DNA from: an uncultured Ruminococcus sp.
GTDB taxonomy: Bacteria > Bacillota > Clostridia > UBA1212
DNA length: 33,616 bases
Assembly (NCBI GenBank): GCA_902792515.1
Contig: CADAZX010000047.1
Span: 1 to 33,616, forward strand
Reading direction: 5' to 3'
The notes beneath the pieces are model-generated. The model had not been told where the DNA came from. It did no database searches and saw nothing but the letters and a program-made list of their open reading frames with translations. Below, one piece after another: positions 1-7,626 of the stretch. How positions within the stretch are numbered: the first letter of the stretch is position 1; each line of letters starts with the position of its first letter. Both the position numbers and the translations under genes were made by a program.

Positions 1-2990
1 GCGCGGCGTATATCCTTTCAGGCTGGAGTATGGGATACAGTGTTCCGGAAGAAGATACCAGCGATTATCCGTCTTCAATGGGGAACGCGGCGCACGCCTC
101 CCGCTTCTGGGGAATGACGGCGATTATCCGTTACAGCGACGGAACGTCGGAAACAACAAAAGTTGCCTTCAATCCCGCTGTTTCAGGCGAATGGCAGTAC
201 GCTTCAGGTGTGATAATGCCTTCCGAAGCCAATCTTTCAAAAACAGTCACGTCCGTTTGGGTATATTTAAGATATGACTTTAACGCGAACTATGCGTTTT
301 TTAAAGACATATGCCTTGTTGAAACGGACGCATCGGCTTACGAATATGATTCGAACGGCAACGTCACAAAATGGCGCAATACTGAGTCTTCGACCGATCT
401 TGCTTATACCGGAACCGATCTTACGGCTATAACCGATTCACAGGGAAACAGTATCTCGTATACTTACGTTACAAACAAACATAAGGTGCTTACGGCTACC
501 GACGCGCAGGGCATAACCGCGACTTACGGGTATAATACCAACGGACTTGCATCATCGGTAGTTATTACTCCTTCTTCCGGGAGCGGGCAGATGTCGTCTA
601 CAGCAACATACACTAATTACGGTCAGCTCTACAGTGAGATTGATTCGCTTGGCAACTTAACTGCATATAATTATACGAGCCGCGGACTTTTAAACTATGT
701 GATCAATGCCAACAGCCACCGCACGCAGTACGTGTATGATCTCGGCGGCAAACTTGAAGAAATATATGCGGATAATAACAACAACGGCACACACGATTCG
801 TCAGAAGCGGGCGTCAATTACACCTACAACGCCAAAAACTATCTGACCGAAATATATAACGGAGCGACAACTTACCACTTCGTTTATGACAATTACGGCA
901 ACGTTACGTCCGTAACCATCGGGTCAAATACAACTCCTCTGGTGTCGTATGCCTACGCAAATTACAATGGGAAACTATTATCCACCACCTATGCCGACGG
1001 CACTGTCATTTCCAATACTTACGATAACCTTAGCAGAATTAAGTCTGTATCATATAACGGTGTTGTCGCATATACGGTGACATATGACGGAGACAGTAAT
1101 ATTGACTCATACACTGACTGCGCGACCGGCAGAGTGTATCGGTACGAATACGACGCACTCGGAAGGGAGATACGCTACTTTGTAACTCTTAATGGCTCAG
1201 AATTATTCACAGCGGAAAAGTCTTATGATTCAAGCGGCAGAAGTGTGGGATACAGATACTCGATCGGCAGTATTGGCGCAAGAACGTCTTCGAATACGTA
1301 TGACCAGTATAACAGACTCTCCCAGGAAACAACAGCGTGCGGTGATACAGTCAGTTATGTGTATGACGGGTTTGGGCGGGTTATTTCTAAGACAGAGGGT
1401 AATTACACCTACTATTATGAGTATTTGTCAAACGGTACAAATACATCAACACTGGTCAGCAAACTGACACTTAAGTACCAGGGCGTAACGGTTAGAACGG
1501 TTCAATATACCTACGATAATCTCGGAAACATACTTACCGAGGATGACGGCGTAACGTACAGGCAGTACACTTATGATTCGCTCAACCAGCTGCAATCTGA
1601 GCTTTATTACGACAAAACCACACTGATCGGCGAATACAAACAGTACATCATCAGCAAAACCGGAAACATAGGCTTCATAGCATTTAATTACAACAATGGT
1701 TCTTATACGACGGCATACTCCTCCGGTCAGAGCTATGGTAGCGGCACCGACTGGAAAGAGCTGATGACATCGTATAGCGGCACACCGATAAGTTACGATG
1801 CCAACGGCAATCCGCTTTCATACTATAACGGTCAAAGCTACACGTTCACCTGGGAAAAGGGCAGACAGCTGGCATCAGCCGTTACCGGCAGTAACACAAT
1901 CGCCTACTGCTATGACGTCAATGGTCAAAGAATGAGCAAGTCCGTAAACGGCACCACCCATACATATACCTACGACGGCACGCTGCTCCTTTGCGACAAA
2001 TGGGGCAGCCAATATATTGAGTATTTCTACGACGCTTCGGGAAGTCCGTACGCTTTAACGTATTTCAACGGAATAATGCCGGAGAAGTACTACTTCACTA
2101 AGAACCTGGAAGGTGATATACTTGAAATCAGAAGCGGAACGAACACTCTTGTGGCCGTATACGTTTACGACGGTTGGGGTAAACTGCTAGAGGTCCGTGA
2201 CGCGAGCGGCAACGAAATCACTTCATCCACCCATATTGCGAACCTGAACGCTCTAAGATACCGCGGGTATTTCTACGATACCGAGACCAAGCTCTTCTAT
2301 CTTCAGAGTCGGTACTATGACCCACAAGTGCAGAGATTTATCAGTCCAGATTCATATGTAAGTACTGGGCAAGGCATTATTGGGCACAATATGTTCGCAT
2401 ATTGTGGAAACAATGCACCATGTCGTTTAGATAATACTGGGGAAAAGTATATTTCAGTCGAGTTGCTTTATCACTTTTTCTTTGGGAACGGATCATCGCT
2501 TATATATGACAACAACAGTTTTGCGGCAGACAAATTGAGAAAGTCAAAAATAATGAATTCACACTTAAATGATGAAATCCATAAATATGAGAGAGGAGAA
2601 AAACATAACGGAGGAAGTGTTTGTTTTGATAAAAGCGAGCCAGACTTATGGCTAGCTTTTCGAAGAGCAAATTACCAAGTCTCAATTGTTACAGAGTATA
2701 AACGAATACTTATTGGCGTTTTCTTCAATACTGCCTTTTACATTGAAAGAAGCAGATATATTGTTTCCGTATCGCTGACAGATTATTATGATTTCAATAT
2801 AGGAAATGAGACCGGTGACGGCCTTGGCAGCACTCTCAATAATATTGGACACAAATTTCAAGAAATGGGATTGGGGAAAAACTATTATGTGGAGGTGAAC
2901 TATAGATATGAGACGAAGTGGAAAAATAAGCTTATTATTACTCATTATTGTTCTCGAAATCGTCACAACATCGTGTGGTGTAATTCTTGA
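1..2990 (+). CDS. RHS/YD-repeat protein, 5' end outside window
   Basis: The frame is open from base 3, so the ATG at 30 is internal and the gene continues off the left edge. About the first 110 visible residues look like a beta-rich, carbohydrate-binding-like domain (VSGEWQYASG, FFKDICLVE). Then come many YD/RHS repeats (YEYDSNGN, YTYDNLGNI, YDSLNQLQSE), and around residues 755-810 the RHS-associated core (LRYRGYFYDTETKLFYLQSR followed by YYDPQVQRFISPD). After the core the sequence changes to a variable tip of about 170 residues (LTDYYDFNIG, LNNIGHKFQEMGLGKNYYVE). In this family the repeats form a shell around a C-terminal toxin or effector. That the tip is toxic here is inference; I recognise no catalytic motif. 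The last 83 bases overlap the next gene, and the final residues look like read-through of that gene's start. Confidence 0.93.
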   Translation, partial: AAYILSGWSMGYSVPEEDTSDYPSSMGNAAHASRFWGMTAIIRYSDGTSETTKVAFNPAVSGEWQYASGVIMPSEANLSKTVTSVWVYLRYDFNANYAFFKDICLVETDASAYEYDSNGNVTKWRNTESSTDLAYTGTDLTAITDSQGNSISYTYVTNKHKVLTATDAQGITATYGYNTNGLASSVVITPSSGSGQMSSTATYTNYGQLYSEIDSLGNLTAYNYTSRGLLNYVINANSHRTQYVYDLGGKLEEIYADNNNNGTHDSSEAGVNYTYNAKNYLTEIYNGATTYHFVYDNYGNVTSVTIGSNTTPLVSYAYANYNGKLLSTTYADGTVISNTYDNLSRIKSVSYNGVVAYTVTYDGDSNIDSYTDCATGRVYRYEYDALGREIRYFVTLNGSELFTAEKSYDSSGRSVGYRYSIGSIGARTSSNTYDQYNRLSQETTACGDTVSYVYDGFGRVISKTEGNYTYYYEYLSNGTNTSTLVSKLTLKYQGVTVRTVQYTYDNLGNILTEDDGVTYRQYTYDSLNQLQSELYYDKTTLIGEYKQYIISKTGNIGFIAFNYNNGSYTTAYSSGQSYGSGTDWKELMTSYSGTPISYDANGNPLSYYNGQSYTFTWEKGRQLASAVTGSNTIAYCYDVNGQRMSKSVNGTTHTYTYDGTLLLCDKWGSQYIEYFYDASGSPYALTYFNGIMPEKYYFTKNLEGDILEIRSGTNTLVAVYVYDGWGKLLEVRDASGNEITSSTHIANLNALRYRGYFYDTETKLFYLQSRYYDPQVQRFISPDSYVSTGQGIIGHNMFAYCGNNAPCRLDNTGEKYISVELLYHFFFGNGSSLIYDNNSFAADKLRKSKIMNSHLNDEIHKYERGEKHNGGSVCFDKSEPDLWLAFRRANYQVSIVTEYKRILIGVFFNTAFYIERSRYIVSVSLTDYYDFNIGNETGDGLGSTLNNIGHKFQEMGLGKNYYVEVNYRYETKWKNKLIITHYCSRNRHNIVWCNS

Positions 2991-3399
2991 GTCTTTAGCT
3001 CCTTTAAATGGCGATTGGAGTTTTGATTTGCCTGGTGATTACAGTATCTGGAGAATCAATTCTTTTGATATAACGCTATTTGACATTCAAGAAGCAAATC
3101 GTGCGGATAGAGTTTTTAGAGAGGATAACAATATTTTTTTTATTCAGGCTTTTTGTAATAATAATCATTATTTATGTCTAAAATACGTAACTATACCATC
3201 GCGTATTAACGGTACAACAACGGAGGAGATTTACAGATTACAGAGTTCATTTTGTTTGTTTGATCTAACAAGAGAAGAGGAACCACTATTCTTTGAATCC
3301 GAAAAGGACCTTGCTGATAAATTGTCTGAGTTTATAGATGCATTGATTATTGACTGGATATCAACGGAAACAAAACCTAAAGGCGCATATTATTCTTAA
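2908..3399 (+). CDS. small lipoprotein, possible immunity partner of the RHS tip
   Basis: 163 residues. The ATG follows GGAGGTG at about 2890. The N-terminus is a lipoprotein signal: basic MRRSGK, hydrophobic stretch, then TTSC with the lipidation cysteine at residue 23. The mature part is acidic and has no family I recognise (LNGDWSFDLPGDYSIWRINS; C-terminal helix-like DLADKLSEFIDALIIDWIS). The gene starts 83 bases inside the RHS gene, the usual place for a cognate immunity gene, and a lipid-anchored product would act outside the membrane. The immunity role is inferred from position only. Confidence 0.75.
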   Translation: MRRSGKISLLLLIIVLEIVTTSCGVILESLAPLNGDWSFDLPGDYSIWRINSFDITLFDIQEANRADRVFREDNNIFFIQAFCNNNHYLCLKYVTIPSRINGTTTEEIYRLQSSFCLFDLTREEEPLFFESEKDLADKLSEFIDALIIDWISTETKPKGAYYS

Positions 3400-3516
3400 G
3401 ATGCAGTGGGCTTCCGCCCGAAAAGGATGTATTTGCGGCAGCTGCCTAACAGAGCAGCGAAAGCCAAACGCGATGCCCGCACTGCGCAATAACCAAGTGT
3501 TATTCCGCAGGAAATT
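3400..3516 (+). other. spacer between lipoprotein and repeat copy A
   Basis: It contains a strong small hairpin around 3484-3508 (AATAAC, loop, GTTATT, flanked by GCG/CGC) and a short open stretch without a start. I see no gene. The part before TTGGAG at 3515 is not shared with the other two repeat copies, which marks the left edge of the repeated element. Confidence 0.45.
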
Positions 3517-3683
3517 GGAGTGTGGTGAAAAAATACTAGTGGTTTTGATAGCCACCGTGCTGTGTTTTTTCACCAAGGTAACACTACCATCAGGTCCGTG
3601 TGGGGGCGACTCCATACAGGTTCAAGTCCTGCTATCCGCACCACTAAGCAGCCTCGAGATCAACGTCCCGGGGCTGTTGTTTT
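3517..3683 (+). ncRNA. repeat element copy A: structured RNA candidate with intrinsic terminator
   Basis: First of three same-strand copies (also 4444 and 12666). Visible elements in order: an outer arm, GTGGTGAAAAAA at 3521 pairing with TTTTTTCACCA at 3565, flanked by AGTGT/ACACT; a local GTGG/CCAC hairpin; the invariant block CCATCAGGTCCG; a hairpin at 3598-3617 (GTGTGGGG, GCGA tetraloop, CTCCATAC); a tRNA-like T-arm at 3617-3631 (CAGG, TTCAAGT, CCTG) followed by ACCA at 3640-3643; and a terminator stem CAGCCTCG/CGGGGCTG (3649-3676) with a T-rich tail. No open reading frame is conserved between copies. I do not recognise an Rfam family. Confidence 0.72.
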
Positions 3684-3757
3684 CTGCTTGATTGAGAAAG
3701 AATTCATGGTTGACTGAGAGTTCAAGATGAAGTATCATTTCAGTGGAGGTTGAAAAC

Positions 3758-3976
3758 ATGTTTTCCGGATATTATTTCGGATTCTATGTTGAGTTATCGA
3801 TTCCAACATGGATTATTGCTGTTTCTGCAGCTGCAGTTGCTGTCGTAAGCATCTACGCTCCTCCTGTAGGGGCCGCAATGACAAAAATAATCGCTACTTT
3901 GCATGCCTCTAAACCGGTTGCTGCTGCCTTACTATCTGCTTTAACTGTCTGTTTGATAGCAAGTTACGCTAAATAA
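3758..3976 (+). CDS. small hydrophobic membrane peptide, 72 aa
   Basis: GGAGGT at 3745-3750 sits 7 nt before ATG 3758, so translation should start there rather than at the in-frame GTG 3743. The product is almost wholly hydrophobic with two candidate membrane segments: WIIAVSAAAVAVVSIYAPP, and a C-terminal one around KPVAAALLSALTVCLIASYA. It contains two internal prolines and few charges. It could be a small membrane anchor, a toxin-like peptide or part of a toxin/immunity cassette; I recognise no family. It lies between repeat copies A and B in the accessory region after the RHS gene. Confidence 0.55.
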   Translation: MFSGYYFGFYVELSIPTWIIAVSAAAVAVVSIYAPPVGAAMTKIIATLHASKPVAAALLSALTVCLIASYAK

Positions 3977-3983
3977 TACTTAT

Positions 3984-4426
3984 ATGAGAATTATCCAATG
4001 GCTTTTCCCGAAAATGAATAGAAAAGAGTTAACTAATTCTGCAAATAAAGGCATAAATCCAACTATAACATGCTTTTCTGCGGGAAATATATTAATTCTG
4101 ATATATAGTGACAAGCTGAAGGAAAAATGGATTGAGACATCTAGAGGAGGGTATTATGGTTTTAGAAAAGACGGATTACTATTGATCGGGGTTCTGCATC
4201 AAACTGGAAATGGTTGCAGATATTCTGCCATTTCGTTTTTTGATTTTTACTTATTGCTTGCCCTGTTTATGACCTCTATTCTATTTTCATTGCCAAACTT
4301 TTTTCGGGTTTAATCTGGGGGTTATTTATTGTGAGTATTGTTTCATTAATCAATCGTTCGAACAACTCCGACGAAGAAATATTACGCAACATAAAAGACT
4401 ATCTAACAGATTGCGAGATACGATAA
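3984..4426 (+). pseudogene. small membrane protein, probably frameshifted
   Basis: One frame runs from ATG 3984 (109 codons) to a stop at 4311-4313. It encodes a soluble N-terminal part and a hydrophobic segment (FFDFYLLLALFMTSILFSLP). A second frame takes over at about 4270-4310 with coding-like sequence: a second hydrophobic segment (LFSGLIWGLFIVSIVSLI) and a charged tail (NNSDEEILRNIKDYLTDCEI) ending at TAA 4424-4426. Joined, they make one plausible two-TM protein of about 147 residues, so I read this as one gene broken by a single frameshift near 4290, real or a sequencing error. The start lacks a good ribosome site. The family is not recognised. Confidence 0.4.
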
Positions 4427-4443
4427 AATGGAGTATGGCGAAT

Positions 4444-4614
4444 GGAGTGTTGTGGAGAAGTATTAGTGGGAACGACAACTGACTGTGCAGCATTTTTTCC
4501 CCAAGGAAACACTACCATCAGGTCCGTGTGGGGGTGACTCCATACAGGTTCAAGCCGGCGGCCGCGCACCACTAAGCAGCCTCGAGATCAACGTCCCGGG
4601 GCTGTTTTCTTTTT
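4444..4614 (+). ncRNA. repeat element copy B: structured RNA candidate with intrinsic terminator
   Basis: Second copy. The outer pairing AGTGTT/AACACT is kept with base changes relative to copy A. The hairpin at 4526-4545 keeps its stem with loop GTGA instead of GCGA, still a GNRA loop. The stretch after GGTTCAAG differs from copy A: CCGGCGGCCG replaces TCCTGCTATCC, yet CGCACCACTAAGCAGCC follows in both. The terminator stem is at 4577-4604, followed by TTTTCTTTTT. Similarity to copy C continues past the terminator to about 4797. Confidence 0.72.
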
Positions 4615-4797
4615 CAGCTGCCTTCCCTTCACAGAGCCGGTCTGCCGAGAAAAATATAGTGACGCGGGCTTAGCTCGCATCCGCATTTGGGGCGGGCGGC
4701 AAGGCCGTTCGTACCACAAATGTGAAACTCGCAATATTGCATGAACCGTAAACAGGGGCAATAAGACCGCGCCTGTAATCGATTTTTATGGCAGGGA
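4615..4797 (+). repeat. 3' extension shared by repeat copies B and C
   Basis: After the terminator, copy B continues to match copy C but not copy A. Shared landmarks are CTGCCGAGAAAAA, an inverted repeat CATTTG (4684) / CAAATG (4717) enclosing GGGGCGGGCGGCAA, and a final TGTAATC..GCAGGGA. This suggests a composite repeated unit of about 350-430 bp in which an RNA-like module is followed by a second palindromic module. No reading frame is conserved. Confidence 0.6.
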
Positions 4798-4837
4798 TAT
4801 AAACTGTTTTTTGTTGACATATGAAACACTTTGTCCA

Positions 4838-4866
4838 GTGACACGTATGTGCGTCTTTGTTATAAT
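4838..4866 (+). promoter_or_regulatory. sigma-A promoter for the XRE/sigma-like gene
   Basis: GTGACA (4838-4843), a 17-nt spacer, then a perfect TATAAT (4861-4866). The ATG at 4888 follows AAGGAGG at 4876-4882, giving a very short leader. The promoter sits just past the end of repeat copy B. Confidence 0.7.
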
Positions 4867-4887
4867 GTACATTGAAGGAGGAGCATA

Positions 4888-5355
4888 ATGACGATTGGAG
4901 AAACTATTTTCACATTAAGAACAAAAAACGGATTAACACAAAAGCAGCTTGCTGACAAACTCAATGTATCCCCTGATCTTGTTTCAAAGTGGGAATGCGG
5001 CAGTCGAAGGCCTGATTATGCGACGATAAAAGTTTTGGAAGCGCTGTTCTCTGAATCATTAGATTCTGTTTCAGGCATCAACGATCGGCCGTTGTCAAAG
5101 TTGAATCGATATATTCCTGCTGACATTGAGGCATTTGAACTGAAGAGTATGATAAACGAGTATATAAAAACGCTTTCGGAGCGCGACGGAAACATTTTTA
5201 TTCTTAGGTATTATTTTTTTGAAAGCAATAAAAGCATTGCCGGAATGCTGAATTTGAAACCGAACACTGTGAGAACAGTACTGTTTCGGGCAAGAAAAAA
5301 CCTAAATGACTATATTAAGGAGAGGAATACACATGAAAAAGAACGAACTGTATGA
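4888..5355 (+). CDS. XRE-family HTH fused to sigma-70 region-4-like domain
   Basis: 155 residues. Residues about 4-58 are a Cro/C1-type HTH (LRTKNGLTQKQLADKLNVSP, then DLVSKWECGSRRP). Residues about 82-148 look like sigma-70 region 4 / ECF-type HTH (LSERDGNIFILRYYFFESNK, then SIAGMLNLKPNTVRTVLFRA). There is no region 2, so it is unlikely to be a complete sigma factor; it is more likely a regulator that contacts promoters or a target complex. The end overlaps the next gene by 23 bases, as in sigma/anti-sigma pairs, which suggests that the membrane protein downstream controls it. Confidence 0.85.
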   Translation: MTIGETIFTLRTKNGLTQKQLADKLNVSPDLVSKWECGSRRPDYATIKVLEALFSESLDSVSGINDRPLSKLNRYIPADIEAFELKSMINEYIKTLSERDGNIFILRYYFFESNKSIAGMLNLKPNTVRTVLFRARKNLNDYIKERNTHEKERTV

Positions 5356-6844
5356 TGTCATAATAAGTATTGATGGACAGCTTATAGACAGGGCCGATGC
5401 TTTAAGGCGGAAGCAAGGCGCGGAACAGACGAAGAATTCGGAAGGGAAAATCATAAACGCTGGAAATTTTACGCGAATTGCCGCTTCGATCGTCGCAATA
5501 GTTGTTGTTGCTGCGGTGGTGATTGTCGTACCGCAAATAATCAGGCGTAATTCGAACCGTCGATCAGATATTGATAACGAAACACCGGTTCAAAATACCA
5601 CTGTGCAGGTGTCCAATGTTAGTGCTATTTTTTCGACAACTCCTGACGACAGCGCTCCTTTGTATTTTGCGTTCCTGAATGTGCCTTCTGCAATCGGAAC
5701 CGAGACCGATTTTAACATTGACTGCGCGCTGGGGATCGACAACACCGAATGGATTTTCACTTGGAACACTGTGAATCCCGGAAAAGATTTGGATAATTAT
5801 TACGATTTATGCATGTACGCACGAACGGCTAAAAATAGTGGCACTTCGTTTTTTGACTTCGAGTCGAGCAACGACATTTCGTTTTACGGTGAATCCGGAG
5901 ACTGCGTAAGAAAGCTGGAATTTGCTCTTGTAGAAAATGAATTGTCTTTTGATTCGAGCATCAGTTATTCCCAAGCGATCAGTGCGGAAAATCTGCCTTA
6001 TCATGTTTCTATCCCGGCTCACACCGGCAACATAGCAGATGGGGAGAAAGGCAGTGTTTTCATTGGAATGTTTGTAGAGTCTAATCAGGGGGATGGATTG
6101 TGCGGCAATGGCGCCGAACTGTATTATTATTGTGCAGACAAATACATCGGTTTTGGCGCTAACGAAGCCGAGGCGTACAATAACGCACTTTTGTTTAGCG
6201 GAAAAGTGATTGACAATGACAAAAATGATGTTGACAACGATTCAACCGCCTCTCCCGGCGCTCCGGAGAAAAATCAGACCGCAGTATTAAAACATCTAAA
6301 TATCGATTTTAACGGCGACGGCGAGCCCGAAAAAATAGAAGTACTCCAGTCTTTTCAGGAAGGGTACTACCCTTATTATTCATTATCTGCATCAACCGCA
6401 ACCGGGGAAGAACTGCTGTTCTCACTGAGCCGCTTCCATTCACAGTGGAAAAGTTACAGTTTATGCATTGCCGAAGATAGATTTTTTATTCTTGAATACA
6501 CGCCGGACACGTTCCAGGGAATTTCAAATTACAGTTTTGCGCTATATGGGTATTCTAATGAGAATGGTTTTTACCTAGCGGAAAGCCGGTCTGTCGAGTT
6601 CGATAAAAATGGTAAAGAATACCTTCCGGTCAACGAAATGGTTACTTTTGCAGAGGCATTGAACGCTTATCTTGAGAGTAGTGAACTATTGGTCAGTACG
6701 CTGGACGGAGTCCTTAAAACAGAAGGGAAACTAGCTGAGGAGCGATATTCCTGGATTGATGAATATGTTTCAGACCCTGCGTCAACCCTTGAAGAGAGAT
6801 TAGACAGCTGCGCGAAAAGCATATATAATAATTACCATAAATAA
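5333..6844 (+). CDS. anti-sigma-like single-pass membrane protein
   Basis: The start is ATG 5333, behind AGGAGAGG; an earlier in-frame codon at 5306 lacks this. 503 residues: a cytoplasmic N-terminus of about 40 (NELYDVIISIDGQLIDRADA), one TM (IVAIVVVAAVVIVV), then a large extracytoplasmic part. The middle domain contains LPYHVSIPAHTGNIADGEKG and GNGAELYYYCADKYIGFGAN. The C-terminal domain starts with a calcium-loop-like DFNGDGEPEK and continues SLSRFHSQWKSYSLCIAEDR. Copies of the middle domain (6890 gene) and the C-terminal domain (7627 gene) follow. Topology and the overlap with the XRE/sigma-like gene suggest a signal-sensing anti-sigma-like partner; the ligand is unknown. Confidence 0.8.
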   Translation: MKKNELYDVIISIDGQLIDRADALRRKQGAEQTKNSEGKIINAGNFTRIAASIVAIVVVAAVVIVVPQIIRRNSNRRSDIDNETPVQNTTVQVSNVSAIFSTTPDDSAPLYFAFLNVPSAIGTETDFNIDCALGIDNTEWIFTWNTVNPGKDLDNYYDLCMYARTAKNSGTSFFDFESSNDISFYGESGDCVRKLEFALVENELSFDSSISYSQAISAENLPYHVSIPAHTGNIADGEKGSVFIGMFVESNQGDGLCGNGAELYYYCADKYIGFGANEAEAYNNALLFSGKVIDNDKNDVDNDSTASPGAPEKNQTAVLKHLNIDFNGDGEPEKIEVLQSFQEGYYPYYSLSASTATGEELLFSLSRFHSQWKSYSLCIAEDRFFILEYTPDTFQGISNYSFALYGYSNENGFYLAESRSVEFDKNGKEYLPVNEMVTFAEALNAYLESSELLVSTLDGVLKTEGKLAEERYSWIDEYVSDPASTLEERLDSCAKSIYNNYHK

Positions 6845-6863
6845 TGGAAAGCGGGGAGAAGAA

Positions 6864-6893
6864 ATGAAAACACTATCACTCTTGAACGGATGA
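6864..6893 (+). CDS. nine-codon leader ORF coupled to the next ORF
   Basis: GGGGAGAAG precedes ATG 6864, which opens a nine-codon frame (MKTLSLLNG) whose TGA overlaps the ATG of the next ORF as ATGA at 6890-6893. It is either a true coupled leader peptide or the broken 5' end of a larger gene whose frame was lost; the sequence alone does not decide. Confidence 0.35.
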   Translation: MKTLSLLNG

Positions 6894-7243
6894 AAAAAGA
6901 GTTCGTCTTTGATGACAGTCGTTACCGCAATGAACCTGATTCGAAGCTTTTGCCCTATAATGTTAAAGTTCCTGTACAAATAGGATCAATCGATAACGGC
7001 GTTAAAGGAAAGATTATTGTAACTTTTGGCCATAAATACCCAGATGGGCAACAAGGGTGTAATGGTGCAGAATTAATCTATTACGTTAACGGTAATTTCA
7101 TAGGTTTTGGACTTACGGAGGAAGAGGCATATAATAATTCTTTCCTTTTAATGTCTGAGAACTTGTATATTGGGGCTTTTGATGTAGAGACTCAAAGACG
7201 TCAAACCATTGCGGAAAACGTAAATTATGAATATAGACTTTGA
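6890..7243 (+). CDS. partial paralogue of the anti-sigma-like middle domain
   Basis: 117 residues. LPYNVKVPVQIGSIDNGVKG and NGAELIYYVNGNFIGFGLTE match, nearly position by position, LPYHVSIPAHTGNIADGEKG and NGAELYYYCADKYIGFGANE in the 503-aa protein upstream; both continue into AYNN. It lacks the TM anchor and the C-terminal domain. It has no ribosome site of its own and may rely on coupling to the nine-codon frame at 6864. It is best read as a duplicated, truncated fragment, perhaps still translated. Confidence 0.5.
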   Translation: MKKEFVFDDSRYRNEPDSKLLPYNVKVPVQIGSIDNGVKGKIIVTFGHKYPDGQQGCNGAELIYYVNGNFIGFGLTEEEAYNNSFLLMSENLYIGAFDVETQRRQTIAENVNYEYRL

Positions 7244-7459
7244 TGAAAAAGAAGTGGAACTGTCAATCGCTGAAAAGATGAAAGAGCTGTTCGATAGTAA
7301 GTACAAATATGAGTATACTCAGGAAAAGAAATTGCTGACATATGCTATCTTTCGGTCATTGACGATTTGGGCCCTTGTATAGAGTATGAAATCTCGGTCA
7401 AAGTGTTAGATGAAAACCCCGCGAATGATAGCGAGAGCGATGGCGAGTTTTTACAATAA
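7227..7459 (+). pseudogene. short acidic protein gene broken by a frameshift
   Basis: From ATG 7227 one frame gives an acidic helical segment (MNIDFDEKEVELSIAEKMKE, then LFDSKYKYEYTQEKKL) and then runs into low-quality sequence and TAG at 7380. A second frame from about 7335 continues sensibly (DICYLSVIDDLGPCIEYEIS, then VKVLDENPANDSES) to TAA 7457-7459. Joined, they make a protein of about 77 residues. It overlaps the end of the previous ORF. I do not recognise it. The remaining 7460-7610 shows no gene. Confidence 0.4.
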
Positions 7460-7626
7460 CACGGTTGGATTAATGATGATTAAAGTATTATAAATCATTA
7501 AGAAAAACATGGGACAGTGTCAAACAAAATAAAACACCTATATTTAGGGCTAAGAATGGCATGATAGTTGTGACAGCAAGCATCATTATTCAGGCATTAT
7601 TGTTCGTTTTTAGGAGGTGAATTACG

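Noticed and set aside
3560..3645. Complete tRNA or tmRNA in the repeat
   Set aside because: Only the T-arm/ACCA half is visible. There is no 5' acceptor strand complementary to TATCCGC, no D-arm and no anticodon arm.
3580..3660. Repeat element as signal recognition particle RNA
   Set aside because: TCAGGTCCG and CACTAAGCAGCC recall SRP RNA, but the essential GGAAGGAAGCAGC loop is missing and there are three copies.
3350..3691. Open frame across repeat copy A (and a similar one at 4485-4673 in copy B)
   Set aside because: The two share residues only because the DNA is repeated. Neither has a ribosome site, and conserved stems and a terminator lie in the same bases. Structured RNA explains the sequence better.
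4814..4866. TTGACA at 4814 as the -35 of the 4888 gene
   Set aside because: The spacing to TATAAT at 4861 is 41 bases. GTGACA at 4838 gives the correct 17.
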